Assembly (NCBI RefSeq): GCF_900143005.1
Contig: NZ_FRCS01000012.1
Span: 124,001-188,000, forward strand
DNA length: 64,000 nucleotides
Direction: 5' to 3'
DNA from: Cryptosporangium aurantiacum
GTDB lineage: Bacteria > Actinomycetota > Actinomycetes > Mycobacteriales > Cryptosporangiaceae
The notes under the pieces are model-generated. The model did not search any database, was not told the DNA's origin, and worked only from the letters and a program-made list of their open reading frames with translations. Positions 26,383 to 34,941 of the stretch are shown piece after piece (the stretch's first letter is position 1; every line of letters starts with the position of its first letter). The position numbers and the translations under genes were made by a program.

Positions 26383-27510
26383 TCAGAGCGCTGCGGTGAT
26401 GCGGGCCACACCTTCGGCGAGGATCTCGGGGCTGGTCGCGAGGTTGAGGCGAGCGAACCCGGCCCCCTCGGGTCCGAAGTCGAGCCCGCGGTAGAGCGCG
26501 ACCCGTCCCCGTTCGAGCAGCACGGAGGCGGGTTCGTCGCCGAGCCCGACGTCCCGGAAGTCGAGCCACGCCAGGTACGTCGCGTCCGGCGGCCGGTACC
26601 CGACGCCCAGCGGGGCGAGCGCCTCCGCGAGCCACCGCCGGTTCACCTCCAGCGCCGCCCGCAGCTCGTCGAGCCACGCCTCGCACTCTTCGAGCGCGGC
26701 GACCGACGCGATCACCCCGAGGTTCCCGGTCGACGACCAGACGTCGTCCGGGATCCGCTCGAACTTCCCCACCACCTCGTCGCCCCCCAAGAGGAGCGCG
26801 GTCTTGAGGCCCGCGAGGTTCCACGCCTTCGACGTCGACACCGCGGCGAACCCGTGATGCGCCGCGGGCCGGTCCAGCGACAGGAACGGGGTGAACCGGG
26901 CGTCGCCGAGCGTCAGCGGAGCGTGGATCTCGTCGGACACCACGCAGACACCGTACTGCTCGGCGAGCTGGGCGACCGCGTCGAGTTCCGCTCGCGTATG
27001 GACGGTGCCGGTCGGGTTCTGCGGATTGCACAGCAAGTACACCCGCGCCCCGTCAGCGAACGTCGCCTCGAGATCGTCCAGATCCAGGCGCCATCCGTCC
27101 GGTCCGGACCGGAGCGGGCTCGGCACCAACCGCCGCCCGGTCATCTCCAGCCACTCGTAGAACGGCGGATACACCGGCGGGTTGATCACCACGGCGTCGC
27201 CCGGTTCGGAGGACAGCTCGATCGCAGTCCGCGCCGCCCGGGCGACGTCCGGCATCAACGTCATCGAACCCGGATCGGGGTGCCAGCCCCACCGCCTGCC
27301 GGCGAAGCCGGCATAGGCCTCGGGCAACACGTCGGGTTGGGCGTACCCGGTGTCGGAGTTATCCAGTGCGGTGGTGAGCGCGGTCCGGATCGGCTCGGCG
27401 AGCGTCGAATCCATCTCCGCGACGAACAACGGTAGGACGTCCGACGGGTAGCGCCGCCACTTTTCGCTGCGCCGCCGACGCAGCTCGTCCAGGTTCGCCC
27501 AGAGGTCCAT
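26383..27510 (-). CDS. MalY/PatB-family PLP-dependent beta C-S lyase or aminotransferase
   Basis: A 375-residue fold-type I PLP enzyme. The lysine that binds PLP is in VSTSKAWNLAGLKTALLLGG near residue 230. The MalY/PatB signatures RRSEKWRRYPSDVLPLFVAEMD and NPQNPTGTVHTRAEL are both present. The family includes cystathionine beta-lyases and aminotransferases, which cannot be separated by eye. The ATG at 27510 has GGAG about ten bases upstream. It is divergent from the DUF1089-like gene. Confidence 0.85.
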   Translation of the reverse strand: MDLWANLDELRRRRSEKWRRYPSDVLPLFVAEMDSTLAEPIRTALTTALDNSDTGYAQPDVLPEAYAGFAGRRWGWHPDPGSMTLMPDVARAARTAIELSSEPGDAVVINPPVYPPFYEWLEMTGRRLVPSPLRSGPDGWRLDLDDLEATFADGARVYLLCNPQNPTGTVHTRAELDAVAQLAEQYGVCVVSDEIHAPLTLGDARFTPFLSLDRPAAHHGFAAVSTSKAWNLAGLKTALLLGGDEVVGKFERIPDDVWSSTGNLGVIASVAALEECEAWLDELRAALEVNRRWLAEALAPLGVGYRPPDATYLAWLDFRDVGLGDEPASVLLERGRVALYRGLDFGPEGAGFARLNLATSPEILAEGVARITAAL

Positions 27511-27587
27511 GACACCAATGCTCCCCGACGACGGTGCGGACCGCAGCGTGGAAGGGTGGAGGAACAGCCGTCCGGAAGGAACCGCAC

Positions 27588-28175
27588 ATGCTCGAGCTTT
27601 CGTGGAATCGGGTGGGATTCGGGGCAGAACTGGCGGTCGTCAACGCCGACCGGGGCTTGCGAGCCATCGGCTGGACGCTCGGCGCGGCGCCGGAGCCGTA
27701 CAGCTGCCGCTACACGCTGGCCACCGACGACCGGTGGGCCACGACCTCGCTGGAGATCCTGACCGAGGGCGCCGGCTGGTCACGCTCCCTGCGCCTGACC
27801 AGGCAGACCGGCCGCGACCCGTGGAAGGTGCGCGCGAGCGAGACCGGCACGTTGGCCGGGCCACCCGCAGGCGCCGAGTACCCGGAGACGTTCGCCGACG
27901 CGCTCGACGTCGATATCGAGTTCTCACCGCTGACCAACACGTTGCCGATCCGCCGCCTCGACCTGCTGAAGCAGCCGGTCGGCAGCGAGTTCGAGCTGAA
28001 CGTCGTCTTCGTCGAGCTACCGTCGCTCGCGGTGATCGCCAACAGCCAGCGGTACGCGGCGGCAGGTGACGGGCAGGTCGGGTTCCGCTCCGGCGACTAC
28101 CGGGTCCAGATCGCGGTCGACCCCGACGGGTACGTCGTCGACTACCCGGGCCTCGCGACCCGCGCCGACCGTTAG
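27588..28175 (+). CDS. Putative glycolipid-binding protein (DUF1089)
   Basis: A 195-residue soluble protein. SCRYTLATDDRWATTSLEILTEGAGWSRSLRLTR, DVDIEFSPLTNTLPIRRLDL and the C-terminal YPGLATRA match the family once called DUF1089, a putative glycolipid-binding beta-barrel. The ATG at 27588 follows an AAGGA site. Its TAG stop overlaps the TAA stop of the convergent gene by three bases (TTAG at 28172-28175). The true ligand is unknown. Confidence 0.8.
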   Translation: MLELSWNRVGFGAELAVVNADRGLRAIGWTLGAAPEPYSCRYTLATDDRWATTSLEILTEGAGWSRSLRLTRQTGRDPWKVRASETGTLAGPPAGAEYPETFADALDVDIEFSPLTNTLPIRRLDLLKQPVGSEFELNVVFVELPSLAVIANSQRYAAAGDGQVGFRSGDYRVQIAVDPDGYVVDYPGLATRADR

Positions 28176-29542
28176 GCGCGCGGCGCCTCGTAGGTGACGG
28201 TCGCGGACGGGCCGGTCGAGGCGGGAAGGCCGGGCCCGGCCACCGGCAGCTCCAGCCGCGTCTGATGGATCACGGTCGCCCGATGGCGGACGGCGAGGTG
28301 CACCCGGTACACATCCGGACGCCGGGGCGCGACGAACGGCAGTTCCAGCCGCTCCGAGCGTTCCTCGGGCAGGCACGTGTGCGGGCCGCCGGGCTGGCAC
28401 GGACACGTCCACGCCGCACCGTGCCGTGGGACGAACATCGTGTGCGGGCCGGCCGGCACGGTGGCGGTCTCGGCGACGACCGAGACCTGCACCCACGCCC
28501 CGATGGTGCCTGCCGTCGGCCCGTCCGGCGGCGCGCCGGTGGACGCTGCCCGCATGGCGACCTGGATCAGGTAGTACCCGCCCGGCGCCAGCGGACGGTC
28601 GATCCGGGTGCCGGTGGTGTCGGTGACGGCCACCGTGACGCCGACCGCGGGATCAGCCACCACGTCCGCAGCGGGTGGGACGGCGGACGGTGTGACGACG
28701 GCGGGTGGGACCGCGGCCGGCTGGCCGTCGGCGTCGAACGGCGACGCCTGGCGCCGCGCGCCGTCCGGGTGCACGGGATCGATCGACGGCACCGGCGGCG
28801 GCCCGACCGGCGGCGACCCCAACGACTCCGGCGTCGGTTCCGTCCGCCGCCACCACCGTCGACGCCGCGCGCCCGAGACGCTGGTGTCTTCCGGTTCGCG
28901 CGGTTCGGGCGCGGGCACCGAAGCGGTCGCGACCACCGGAGGAACCGGCTTCGCCAGCTCGGCAGCGGCCTCCGCCCAGGCGCGCCGCTGCGGTGGTACG
29001 TCGGGAGCGGTCGAGCCGAGGAGGTCGGCCACCGGGTGGACGCCACGGATCGTCTGACCGTCGACGCTCACCACGGCGCCGAACCGTAACGCGACCTCGC
29101 CGAACCGCTCGGCCTCGGCCAGGTCGTCCAGTACCAGCACCACCGTCCGCCCTGGCGCCACCAGCGCGCCGACGGTCTGGGCCGCATCGTCGTCGCCGAG
29201 CGCCGCGGACAGGCCTCGGAACGTGTCGACGAGAACCACGGAAGGCGGCATCGCCACCGCGCCGATCGCACCCGCGATCGCTTCCCAGCCCTTACGGCCG
29301 ACCGCGGACGGCGCCCCGTTGAGACGGACGGTACGGGGACGGTCGCCGGGCGGGTCGACGGCCATCCACAGCGCACCGAGGTCGATCATCGTCCCCCCGG
29401 CGGCCGGACCGGCGAGAAGCGTGAGCGCCGCACTCCGCCCCGCCCCGGGCGGACCGACGACGAGCACCAACGGCTGACGGGCGACCAGGCCGGCCACCCC
29501 GTCAGCAGGGCGGCTCGGTTGTCCCGGCACGTGTCTGCTCAC
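28172..29542 (-). CDS. P-loop protein of unknown function with C-terminal beta-rich domain
   Basis: A 456-residue protein not recognised as a named family. Residues 28-45 hold LVVGPPGAGRSAALTLL, a Walker A-like loop with Arg where Lys is expected. VVLVDTF and VVLVLDDLAEAE look like Walker B-type strands. Residues about 200-295 are a Pro/Ala/Arg-rich linker with an RRRRWWRR patch. The C-terminal 150 residues are beta-rich (LAPGGYYLIQVAMRAAS, HTMFVPRHGAAWTCPC, YRVHLAVRHRATVIHQTRLE) and contain three Cys and a His in a short stretch (CPCQPGGPHTC), a possible metal or disulfide site. No transmembrane segment is seen. It stands alone between convergent and same-strand metabolic genes. Confidence 0.75.
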   Translation of the reverse strand: MSRHVPGQPSRPADGVAGLVARQPLVLVVGPPGAGRSAALTLLAGPAAGGTMIDLGALWMAVDPPGDRPRTVRLNGAPSAVGRKGWEAIAGAIGAVAMPPSVVLVDTFRGLSAALGDDDAAQTVGALVAPGRTVVLVLDDLAEAERFGEVALRFGAVVSVDGQTIRGVHPVADLLGSTAPDVPPQRRAWAEAAAELAKPVPPVVATASVPAPEPREPEDTSVSGARRRRWWRRTEPTPESLGSPPVGPPPVPSIDPVHPDGARRQASPFDADGQPAAVPPAVVTPSAVPPAADVVADPAVGVTVAVTDTTGTRIDRPLAPGGYYLIQVAMRAASTGAPPDGPTAGTIGAWVQVSVVAETATVPAGPHTMFVPRHGAAWTCPCQPGGPHTCLPEERSERLELPFVAPRRPDVYRVHLAVRHRATVIHQTRLELPVAGPGLPASTGPSATVTYEAPRA

Positions 29543-29644
29543 CGTCTACCCCGATACCTCCGGCCCTCGCCCCGCTTTTACTCCAAGCCAATGCTGCCTT
29601 GCGCTCAGTACGAAAGCCAGCGATTCCCCCGCATCCCAGGGTCG

Positions 29645-30751
29645 TTAGATCGAGACCCCAGGGGTGGGGCCGCCCCACTCCCCGGTCTCCTCGAACCGCA
29701 TCAGCTTGTCGGTGTACGGGCCGAGGTCGAGGCCGGCGGCGCGGAGCCACTCGTCGTCGTAGTAGGTCCTGGCGTACCGCTCACCGCCGTCGCACAGCAG
29801 CGTGACGACGCTCGCGCCGCCGGCCGGGTCGGCCGCGCGCAACTCGGCGAGCAGCCGGAACGCGCCCCAGAGGTTGGTGCCGGTGGAGCCGCCGACGGGG
29901 CGACCCAGCCGTCGCGTGGCGAACCGGGCAGCGGCGATCGAGGCGGCGTCCGGAACGCCGATCATCCGGTCGACCACGCCGCCGACGAAGCTGGGCTCGA
30001 CGCGCTGGCGGCCGATGCCCTCGATCCGCGAACCCCGGGCGGTGGTGACGCTCGGGTCGGCTGTCGACCAGGCGGGCAGGAAAGCGGAGTTCTCCGGATC
30101 GACGACGCAGAGCCGGGTCGGGTGCCGCCGATAGCGGAGGTACCGGCCGATCGTCGCGCTGGTGCCGCCGGTACCCGCACCCACGACTATCCAGGCGGGC
30201 ACCGGGTGCCGCTCGGCCACCAGCTGGCCGAAGATCGACTCGGCGATGTTGTTGTTGCCCCGCCAGTCAGTGGCGCGCTCGGCGTAAGTGAACTGATCCA
30301 TGAAATGGCCGCCGAGCTCCTCGGCCAGGCGGCGAGACTCCGCGTACACCGTGCTGGGGTCGTCGACCAAGTGGCACCGCCCGCCGTGGAACTCGATCAG
30401 CGCGACCTTCTCCGCGCTGGTCGTCGCCGGCATCACCGCGACGAACGGCAGACCGAGCATGCGGGCGAAGTAAGCCTCGCTCACCGCGGTCGAGCCGGAC
30501 GAGGCCTCGACGACCGTGGTGCCCTCACGGATCCAGCCGTTGCACAGCCCGTAGAGGAACAGCGACCGCGCGAGCCGGTGCTTCAGCGAGCCGGTCGGAT
30601 GGGTCGACTCGTCCTTGACGTACAGGTCGAGCCCGACCTCGGCGTACCCGGCCGGGAGCGGGAACGTCAGGAGGTGGGTGTCGGCGGAGCGGTTGGCGTC
30701 CGCCTCCACCCGGCGGATCGCCTCGTCCGTCCAGTTCCTGGCCCGTGTCAC
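29645..30751 (-). CDS. PLP-dependent cysteine synthase-family protein, Cds1-like cysteine desulfhydrase
   Basis: A 368-residue fold-type II PLP enzyme. The PLP lysine is in [14 protein letters not shown] near residue 57, the substrate loop is [13 protein letters not shown], and the phosphate loop [14 protein letters not shown]. The long insertions and the C-terminal [11 protein letters not shown] resemble actinobacterial Cds1, which releases H2S from cysteine, more than CysK. The start is a GTG at 30751 overlapping the TGA of the threonine dehydratase gene. Co-translation with a threonine/serine dehydratase and an AsnC gene upstream suggests amino-acid breakdown. Confidence 0.8.
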   Translation of the reverse strand: MTRARNWTDEAIRRVEADANRSADTHLLTFPLPAGYAEVGLDLYVKDESTHPTGSLKHRLARSLFLYGLCNGWIREGTTVVEASSGSTAVSEAYFARMLGLPFVAVMPATTSAEKVALIEFHGGRCHLVDDPSTVYAESRRLAEELGGHFMDQFTYAERATDWRGNNNIAESIFGQLVAERHPVPAWIVVGAGTGGTSATIGRYLRYRRHPTRLCVVDPENSAFLPAWSTADPSVTTARGSRIEGIGRQRVEPSFVGGVVDRMIGVPDAASIAAARFATRRLGRPVGGSTGTNLWGAFRLLAELRAADPAGGASVVTLLCDGGERYARTYYDDEWLRAAGLDLGPYTDKLMRFEETGEWGGPTPGVSI

Positions 30752-31731
30752 GCGTAGTACTCCAGGTATCTGGCCGGATCGACGTTGCCGCCGGAGACCA
30801 CGGCCACGGTCCGGGACGCCGCGGGCAGCTCCGCGGCGTGGAACAGGTAGGCGGCGGTGGTCACCGCTCCGGACGGCTCGGCGACCAGACGCGACTTCCG
30901 GCCGAGCACCCGTACGGCCGCCGCGATCTCGTCCTCGGACACCGTCACCACGTCGTCCACGTACTTGCGGAAGTGCTCGAACGGCAGCACCCCCAGCGAC
31001 GTCGTCCGCAGCCCGTCGGCGCTGGTCCGGTACGTCAGCTCGGGCGACCAGGTGACGCGCTCACCGGTGCGGAAGCTCTCCGCGGCGTCGGCCGCCAGTT
31101 CGGGCTCCACGGCGACCACGCGGGCCTCCGGCGCCAGTGCCTTGATCGCGGTGGCGACACCGGAGATCAGCCCACCACCGCTCACCGGCACGAGCACGAG
31201 GTCCGGGGACCCCGCCCCCAGGTCTTCGGCGATCTCCAGACCCACGGTCCCCTGGCCGGCGATGATCCGGGCGTCGTCGTACGGCGGGATGTGGGCATAA
31301 CCGTGCTCGGCCACCAGCTCGAGCGGACGGATGTCCCGCTCGGCGGGCGGTACGACGACGACGTCCGCGCCGAAGCCGCGGGTCGCCTCCAGCTTCACGG
31401 CGGGCGTCGTGTCCGGCATGACGATCGTGGCCCGGATGCCGAGTCGCTGGGCGGCGTACGCGACGGCCTGGGCGTGGTTGCCGCTGGATTGTGCGACCAC
31501 ACCACGCGCGCGCTGCTCCTCGGTCAGCTGCGCCAGCGCGTTGCTGGCGCCGCGGAGCTTGAACGCCCCGGTCACCTGCAGGCTCTCCGGCTTCAGCCAG
31601 AGCGGACGCCCGGCCTCCGCCCAGGCGCACGGGAGCAACGGCGTCCGCACCACGAGGTTTCGAATCCGGGCGGCTGCTGCCTGAATGTCGCTCAGCGTCA
31701 CCAATGACGGGGATGTGGCGGAGATCGTCAT
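30748..31731 (-). CDS. Threonine/serine dehydratase
   Basis: A 327-residue fold-type II PLP enzyme that should deaminate threonine or serine to the 2-oxo acid. The PLP lysine is in [18 protein letters not shown] near residue 56, the substrate loop is [14 protein letters not shown] and the phosphate loop [15 protein letters not shown]. There is no C-terminal ACT-like regulatory domain, so it is of the short catabolic type rather than the feedback-controlled IlvA. The ATG at 31731 is chosen over upstream codons that lie in intergenic-type sequence. Its TGA overlaps the GTG of the Cds1-like gene. Confidence 0.86.
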   Translation of the reverse strand: MTISATSPSLVTLSDIQAAAARIRNLVVRTPLLPCAWAEAGRPLWLKPESLQVTGAFKLRGASNALAQLTEEQRARGVVAQSSGNHAQAVAYAAQRLGIRATIVMPDTTPAVKLEATRGFGADVVVVPPAERDIRPLELVAEHGYAHIPPYDDARIIAGQGTVGLEIAEDLGAGSPDLVLVPVSGGGLISGVATAIKALAPEARVVAVEPELAADAAESFRTGERVTWSPELTYRTSADGLRTTSLGVLPFEHFRKYVDDVVTVSEDEIAAAVRVLGRKSRLVAEPSGAVTTAAYLFHAAELPAASRTVAVVSGGNVDPARYLEYYA

Positions 31732-32157
31732 GTGCGCCACGATAGCCAGACCACCTGCGGATATCCGGTGCGCGGCCGGGACGGACCCGCAGGCTACGGT
31801 GGCTTTATCCGCTTTTAGGCGGATGCTATTTCGATCCAGAAAACGCAAGCGCTCAATTCGACATCCCCCGACCCGGCAATCACCATCATCGTTCGACGCC
31901 GAAGTGCCGACCGTTCCCCCTATCAGTCAACCACTCTCGGTATCGGCACCCGACGCGCGAAATTCACTCTGCGATTCCGAAACCGACGAGCGCAATCGAT
32001 ACGAGTACGCGGTAAATTGTCGCGACCCGAGACAGGGGCAGCCAACCGCTCGACGCAATTACTGAACGATCGGCATTTCGTTGGCCACCGAAACATCGTC
32101 TCACGACGCGAGATCGCAAAATACGAGCGCGGCTCCGGTTTCATTCCGTGCCATCGA
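31732..32157. other. Intergenic region upstream of the threonine dehydratase operon
   Basis: These 426 bp have no credible gene and are clearly less GC-rich than the genes around them. The first 100 bp hold two palindromes sharing the half-site GCGGAT/ATCCGC (31757-31766 and 31807-31824), close to the dehydratase start. The rest, up to the AsnC stop, shows no recognisable structure. Confidence 0.55.
31757..31824. promoter_or_regulatory. Paired palindromes upstream of threonine dehydratase
   Basis: CGGATATCCG is a perfect palindrome at 31757-31766. ATCCGC-N6-GCGGAT lies at 31807-31824. Both use the GCGGAT half-site and are about 50 bp apart, within 100 bp of the start codon. The adjacent AsnC-type regulator is an obvious candidate to bind here, but that is an inference. 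Confidence 0.4.
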
Positions 32158-32613
32158 TTACCTCGGTTCGTCGAGCGGGCGCGCCCGCCCCTCCCACTTG
32201 GTCGAAAGCACAACGGTCGTACGGGTTCTCGCGACTCCGTTGATTCGGTTGAGCCGCCCGATCGTGTGCTCCAGCGCAGCGACGTCGGGTACCCGCACCA
32301 GCAGCAGGAAAGACTCCTCGCCGGCCACGAACCAGCAGGACTCCACTTCCGGTAGGCGATGCAGCGCATCCGCGATCTCGTCCTGTTCGGAACTCTCGGC
32401 CTGCAGAACACCGATGAGCGCCGTCACCCCCAGACCGATCGCCGTGGTGTCCACCGCGGCGTGGTAACCGGTGATGATTCCGGACGCTTCGAGCTTGCCC
32501 ACCCGGTCGTGCACGGCGGGCGCGGAGAGCCCCACGCGCCTCGCCAACTCGGCGTACGTCTCTCGGCCGCTGCTCCGGAGCGTGTCCAGCAATCGCCGAT
32601 CGATCTCGTCCAC
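32158..32613 (-). CDS. Lrp/AsnC-family transcriptional regulator
   Basis: A 151-residue regulator. The helix-turn-helix (YAELARRVGLSAPAVHDRVGKLEASGIITGY) is followed by a RAM ligand-binding domain (VTALIGVLQAESSEQDEIADALHRLPEVESCWFVAGEESFLLLVRVPD). The start is the GTG at 32613, five bases after a GGGGAGG site, giving the typical N-terminus VDEIDRRLLDTL. An in-frame ATG at 32679 would add 22 unconserved Ala-rich residues. It lies upstream of the dehydratase/desulfhydrase pair on the same strand and may sense an amino acid. Confidence 0.88.
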   Translation of the reverse strand: MDEIDRRLLDTLRSSGRETYAELARRVGLSAPAVHDRVGKLEASGIITGYHAAVDTTAIGLGVTALIGVLQAESSEQDEIADALHRLPEVESCWFVAGEESFLLLVRVPDVAALEHTIGRLNRINGVARTRTTVVLSTKWEGRARPLDEPR

Positions 32614-33147
32614 GGGCACCTCCCCGGCGGTAGCAGCTACTGCACCGACTGCGGCCGCTCCGATACCGGCCTTGCGCATCGTAAGCCGCTCGCGCAGTAG
32701 GTGCTGACCCCCTAGCCGCGATCCACCGTGGAACCCCAGGTCAGTAAGCGAAAGCGCCGACGTTGTCGCCAGGAAGTGCAACCCTGCGCCGCACGAACGG
32801 ACCGTTGCACACTCCTTGATCAGGGCTCGACAATTCGTGACCGTAGACACAGAGCCGCGCAAGCGATTGAGAGAGCCGAGCGGGCCGTCTTCCACACACT
32901 GTGGATCGACGCAGCGGAAATCGCCGTAATCCCAGGTCATCCTAGGGATACGGACGCTCCCGGCGCGGCGAATCGATGTGCGCCCATACAATCGGTGACG
33001 CATCGACCATCGGATCCCGATCGATAAGTTTTGCCGTTTCCGGTCTGCAACCGTACCCACGGTGCTTGAATGACTCGCGAACCAATACCGCCGCGCCGTT
33101 CGGCGCATCATCGTGCGATTTCGCACCGGCGAAGAAGAGAGGCGAAA
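32614..33147. other. Intergenic region between AsnC-type regulator and bldC
   Basis: These 534 bp separate two divergent regulator genes. No gene, RNA or convincing repeat was seen; long antisense frames here have no ribosome sites or family motifs. Both promoters must lie inside it. The region nearest bldC is less GC-rich than average. Confidence 0.5.
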
Positions 33148-33363
33148 GTGGAGGTTGGCGAGCGTCTACTCACCCCAGGTGAGGTCGCGGCGCTTTTCCG
33201 GGTGGACCCGAAGACCGTGACGAGGTGGGCGGCCGCCGGGCGAATCAGCAGCATCCGCACCCCCGGGGGTCACCGTCGGTTCCGGGAATCCGAGGTTCGT
33301 GCGTTACTCGCTTCCGGCGACCCGGATGTCGAACTCGAGGACCGGAGAGCAGCCGGGCACTGA
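33148..33363 (+). CDS. bldC: BldC-type MerR-like developmental regulator
   Basis: A 71-residue protein that is almost only a winged helix. LLTPGEVAALFRVDPKTVTRWAAAGRISSIRTPGGHRRFRESEVRALL matches BldC of Streptomyces nearly end to end; that protein controls entry into development. The GTG at 33148 is preceded by AGAGAGG and gives the usual length. In this window it lies next to mqnM, not in a development cluster. Similar small regulators exist outside Streptomyces, so the developmental role is inferred. Confidence 0.88.
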   Translation: MEVGERLLTPGEVAALFRVDPKTVTRWAAAGRISSIRTPGGHRRFRESEVRALLASGDPDVELEDRRAAGH

Positions 33364-33382
33364 GGCCCCGGGCAGCACGTGG

Positions 33383-34048
33383 TCAGACGGCCTGTTCCGG
33401 GCCGGTCTCTCCGATACCCGCGTGTTCGCCCTGCGCCCTGGCCGCGCCCAATTCACCGCGCCACCGGGTGAACAGGGTATGGCCGACCCCGAGGCTGTCG
33501 AGCACCTTGCCCGCGACAAAATCGACCAGCTCCTGCACCGTCGAGGTGCCCGCGTAAAAACCGGGGCTGGCCGGAAGCACCACCGCTCCGGCGTCATGGA
33601 GTGCCAGCAGGTGGACGAGGTGACCCCGGGACAGCGGGGTTTCCCGGGGCACCACGACCACCGGCCGTCGTTCCTTCAGGTTGACGTCGGCCGCGCGTTG
33701 AAGCAGGTCTTTCGAGAGCCCCAGCGCGATGCCCGCGACGGCGGCCGTGCTGGCCGGCACTACCACCATCCCGCGCACCGGGTAGGACCCGCTGCTCGGT
33801 CCCGCGGCGAGATCGCCTGCCGACCAGTAGCGGACGCCCGACACGTCACGCCCGAGCCAGGCCGCGACGTCCTCTTCCCAGTGCGCGTCCCGGATCGTCC
33901 GGCCGACCTCGTCGAGCAGCGTCAGCCGAGCGGCTCGCGACACCACCAGATCGACCGGCTCCCCGGCGTCGAGCAGCCCAGCGAGCACCGCCCGCGCGTA
34001 CGGCGTCCCACTCGCACCAGAGACGCCGACCACCCAGGGAAGTCTCAC
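33383..34048 (-). CDS. mqnM: UbiX-like flavin prenyltransferase of the futalosine pathway
   Basis: A 221-residue UbiX-family protein. GVSGASGTPYARAVLAGL at the N-terminus, SSGSYPVRGMVVVPASTAAVAGIALG and RPVVVVPRETPLSRGHLVHLL are all hallmark segments of flavin prenyltransferases, which make the prenylated FMN cofactor of UbiD enzymes. The start is a GTG at 34048 overlapping the TGA of mqnP. The trio with a UbiD-like and a UbiA-like gene matches the late steps of the futalosine pathway. The 20 residues at the C-terminus are unconserved. Confidence 0.9.
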   Translation of the reverse strand: MRLPWVVGVSGASGTPYARAVLAGLLDAGEPVDLVVSRAARLTLLDEVGRTIRDAHWEEDVAAWLGRDVSGVRYWSAGDLAAGPSSGSYPVRGMVVVPASTAAVAGIALGLSKDLLQRAADVNLKERRPVVVVPRETPLSRGHLVHLLALHDAGAVVLPASPGFYAGTSTVQELVDFVAGKVLDSLGVGHTLFTRWRGELGAARAQGEHAGIGETGPEQAV

Positions 34049-34941
34049 CACCGAAGGCCCTGCAGGAACACCAGGTCGGCCAGTGCGAACAGGAACAGCA
34101 CGATCCCGATGACGCCGTTGGCGGTGAAGAACGCCCGGTTGACCCGGGACAGGTCGTTGGGCCGGACGATCGTGTGCTCGTACGCCAGCACGAGCGCGGT
34201 GATCACCAGCCCCGCCCACCAGAGCCACCCGTAGCCGGTCAGCGCGCCGAACCAAGCGTAGAGCGCCACCGTGACCACGTGCACGACCGTGGACGCGTGC
34301 AGCGACGCGGCGATGCCGAACCGCACCGGCACGCTCCGGACGCCGATCCGACGGTCCACCTCGACGTCCTGGCATGCGTAGATCAGGTCGAAACCGCCGA
34401 TCCAGGTGCCGACCGCCAGCCCGAGGACGAACGCCTCCCACGACCACGAACCCGTGACGCCGATCCAGGCACCCAGCGGCGCGATCGCCTGCGCGAGGCC
34501 GAGGAACGCCTGCGGGAAGTCGGTGAACCGCTTGGCGTACGAGTAGATCGTCAGGAAGAACAGCGCGATCGGCGAGAGCAGCAAGCAGAGCCACCCGAGC
34601 CAGGCAGCGGAAGCCAGGAACACCACGAGCGCGGCGATCAAGCCCACCCAGGCCGACCGCACCGACAACGCGCCGGTCACCAGCTCGCGCTGGGCGGTGC
34701 GCGGGTTCTGGGCGTCGATGCGACGGTCGATGATCCGGTTGGCGGCCATCGCGACCGTCCGGGCCGCGACCATCGCCACGGTGATCACGACGAGCGTGAT
34801 CCACTGAACGGAAGGACCCTCGGTCCGCATCGCGGTCAACGCCGCCACGTAGGCGAACGGCAACGCGAACACCGAGTGTTCGATCATGACCAGCCGGAGG
34901 AACGCCTTCACCTTGTTCGGCGCCTCGACGGTGCTGGTCAC
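34045..34941 (-). CDS. mqnP: UbiA-family prenyltransferase of the futalosine pathway
   Basis: A 298-residue membrane prenyltransferase with about eight helices. The first Asp-rich motif is in AANRIIDRRIDAQNPRT near residue 70; the second is DLIYACQDVEVDRRIGVRSVP near 195. In this context it should attach the polyprenyl tail to 1,4-dihydroxy-6-naphthoate. The start is a GTG at 34941 overlapping the TGA of mqnL; its own TGA overlaps mqnM. This tight coupling (mqnL-mqnP-mqnM) supports one joint pathway. Confidence 0.9.
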   Translation of the reverse strand: MTSTVEAPNKVKAFLRLVMIEHSVFALPFAYVAALTAMRTEGPSVQWITLVVITVAMVAARTVAMAANRIIDRRIDAQNPRTAQRELVTGALSVRSAWVGLIAALVVFLASAAWLGWLCLLLSPIALFFLTIYSYAKRFTDFPQAFLGLAQAIAPLGAWIGVTGSWSWEAFVLGLAVGTWIGGFDLIYACQDVEVDRRIGVRSVPVRFGIAASLHASTVVHVVTVALYAWFGALTGYGWLWWAGLVITALVLAYEHTIVRPNDLSRVNRAFFTANGVIGIVLFLFALADLVFLQGLRW

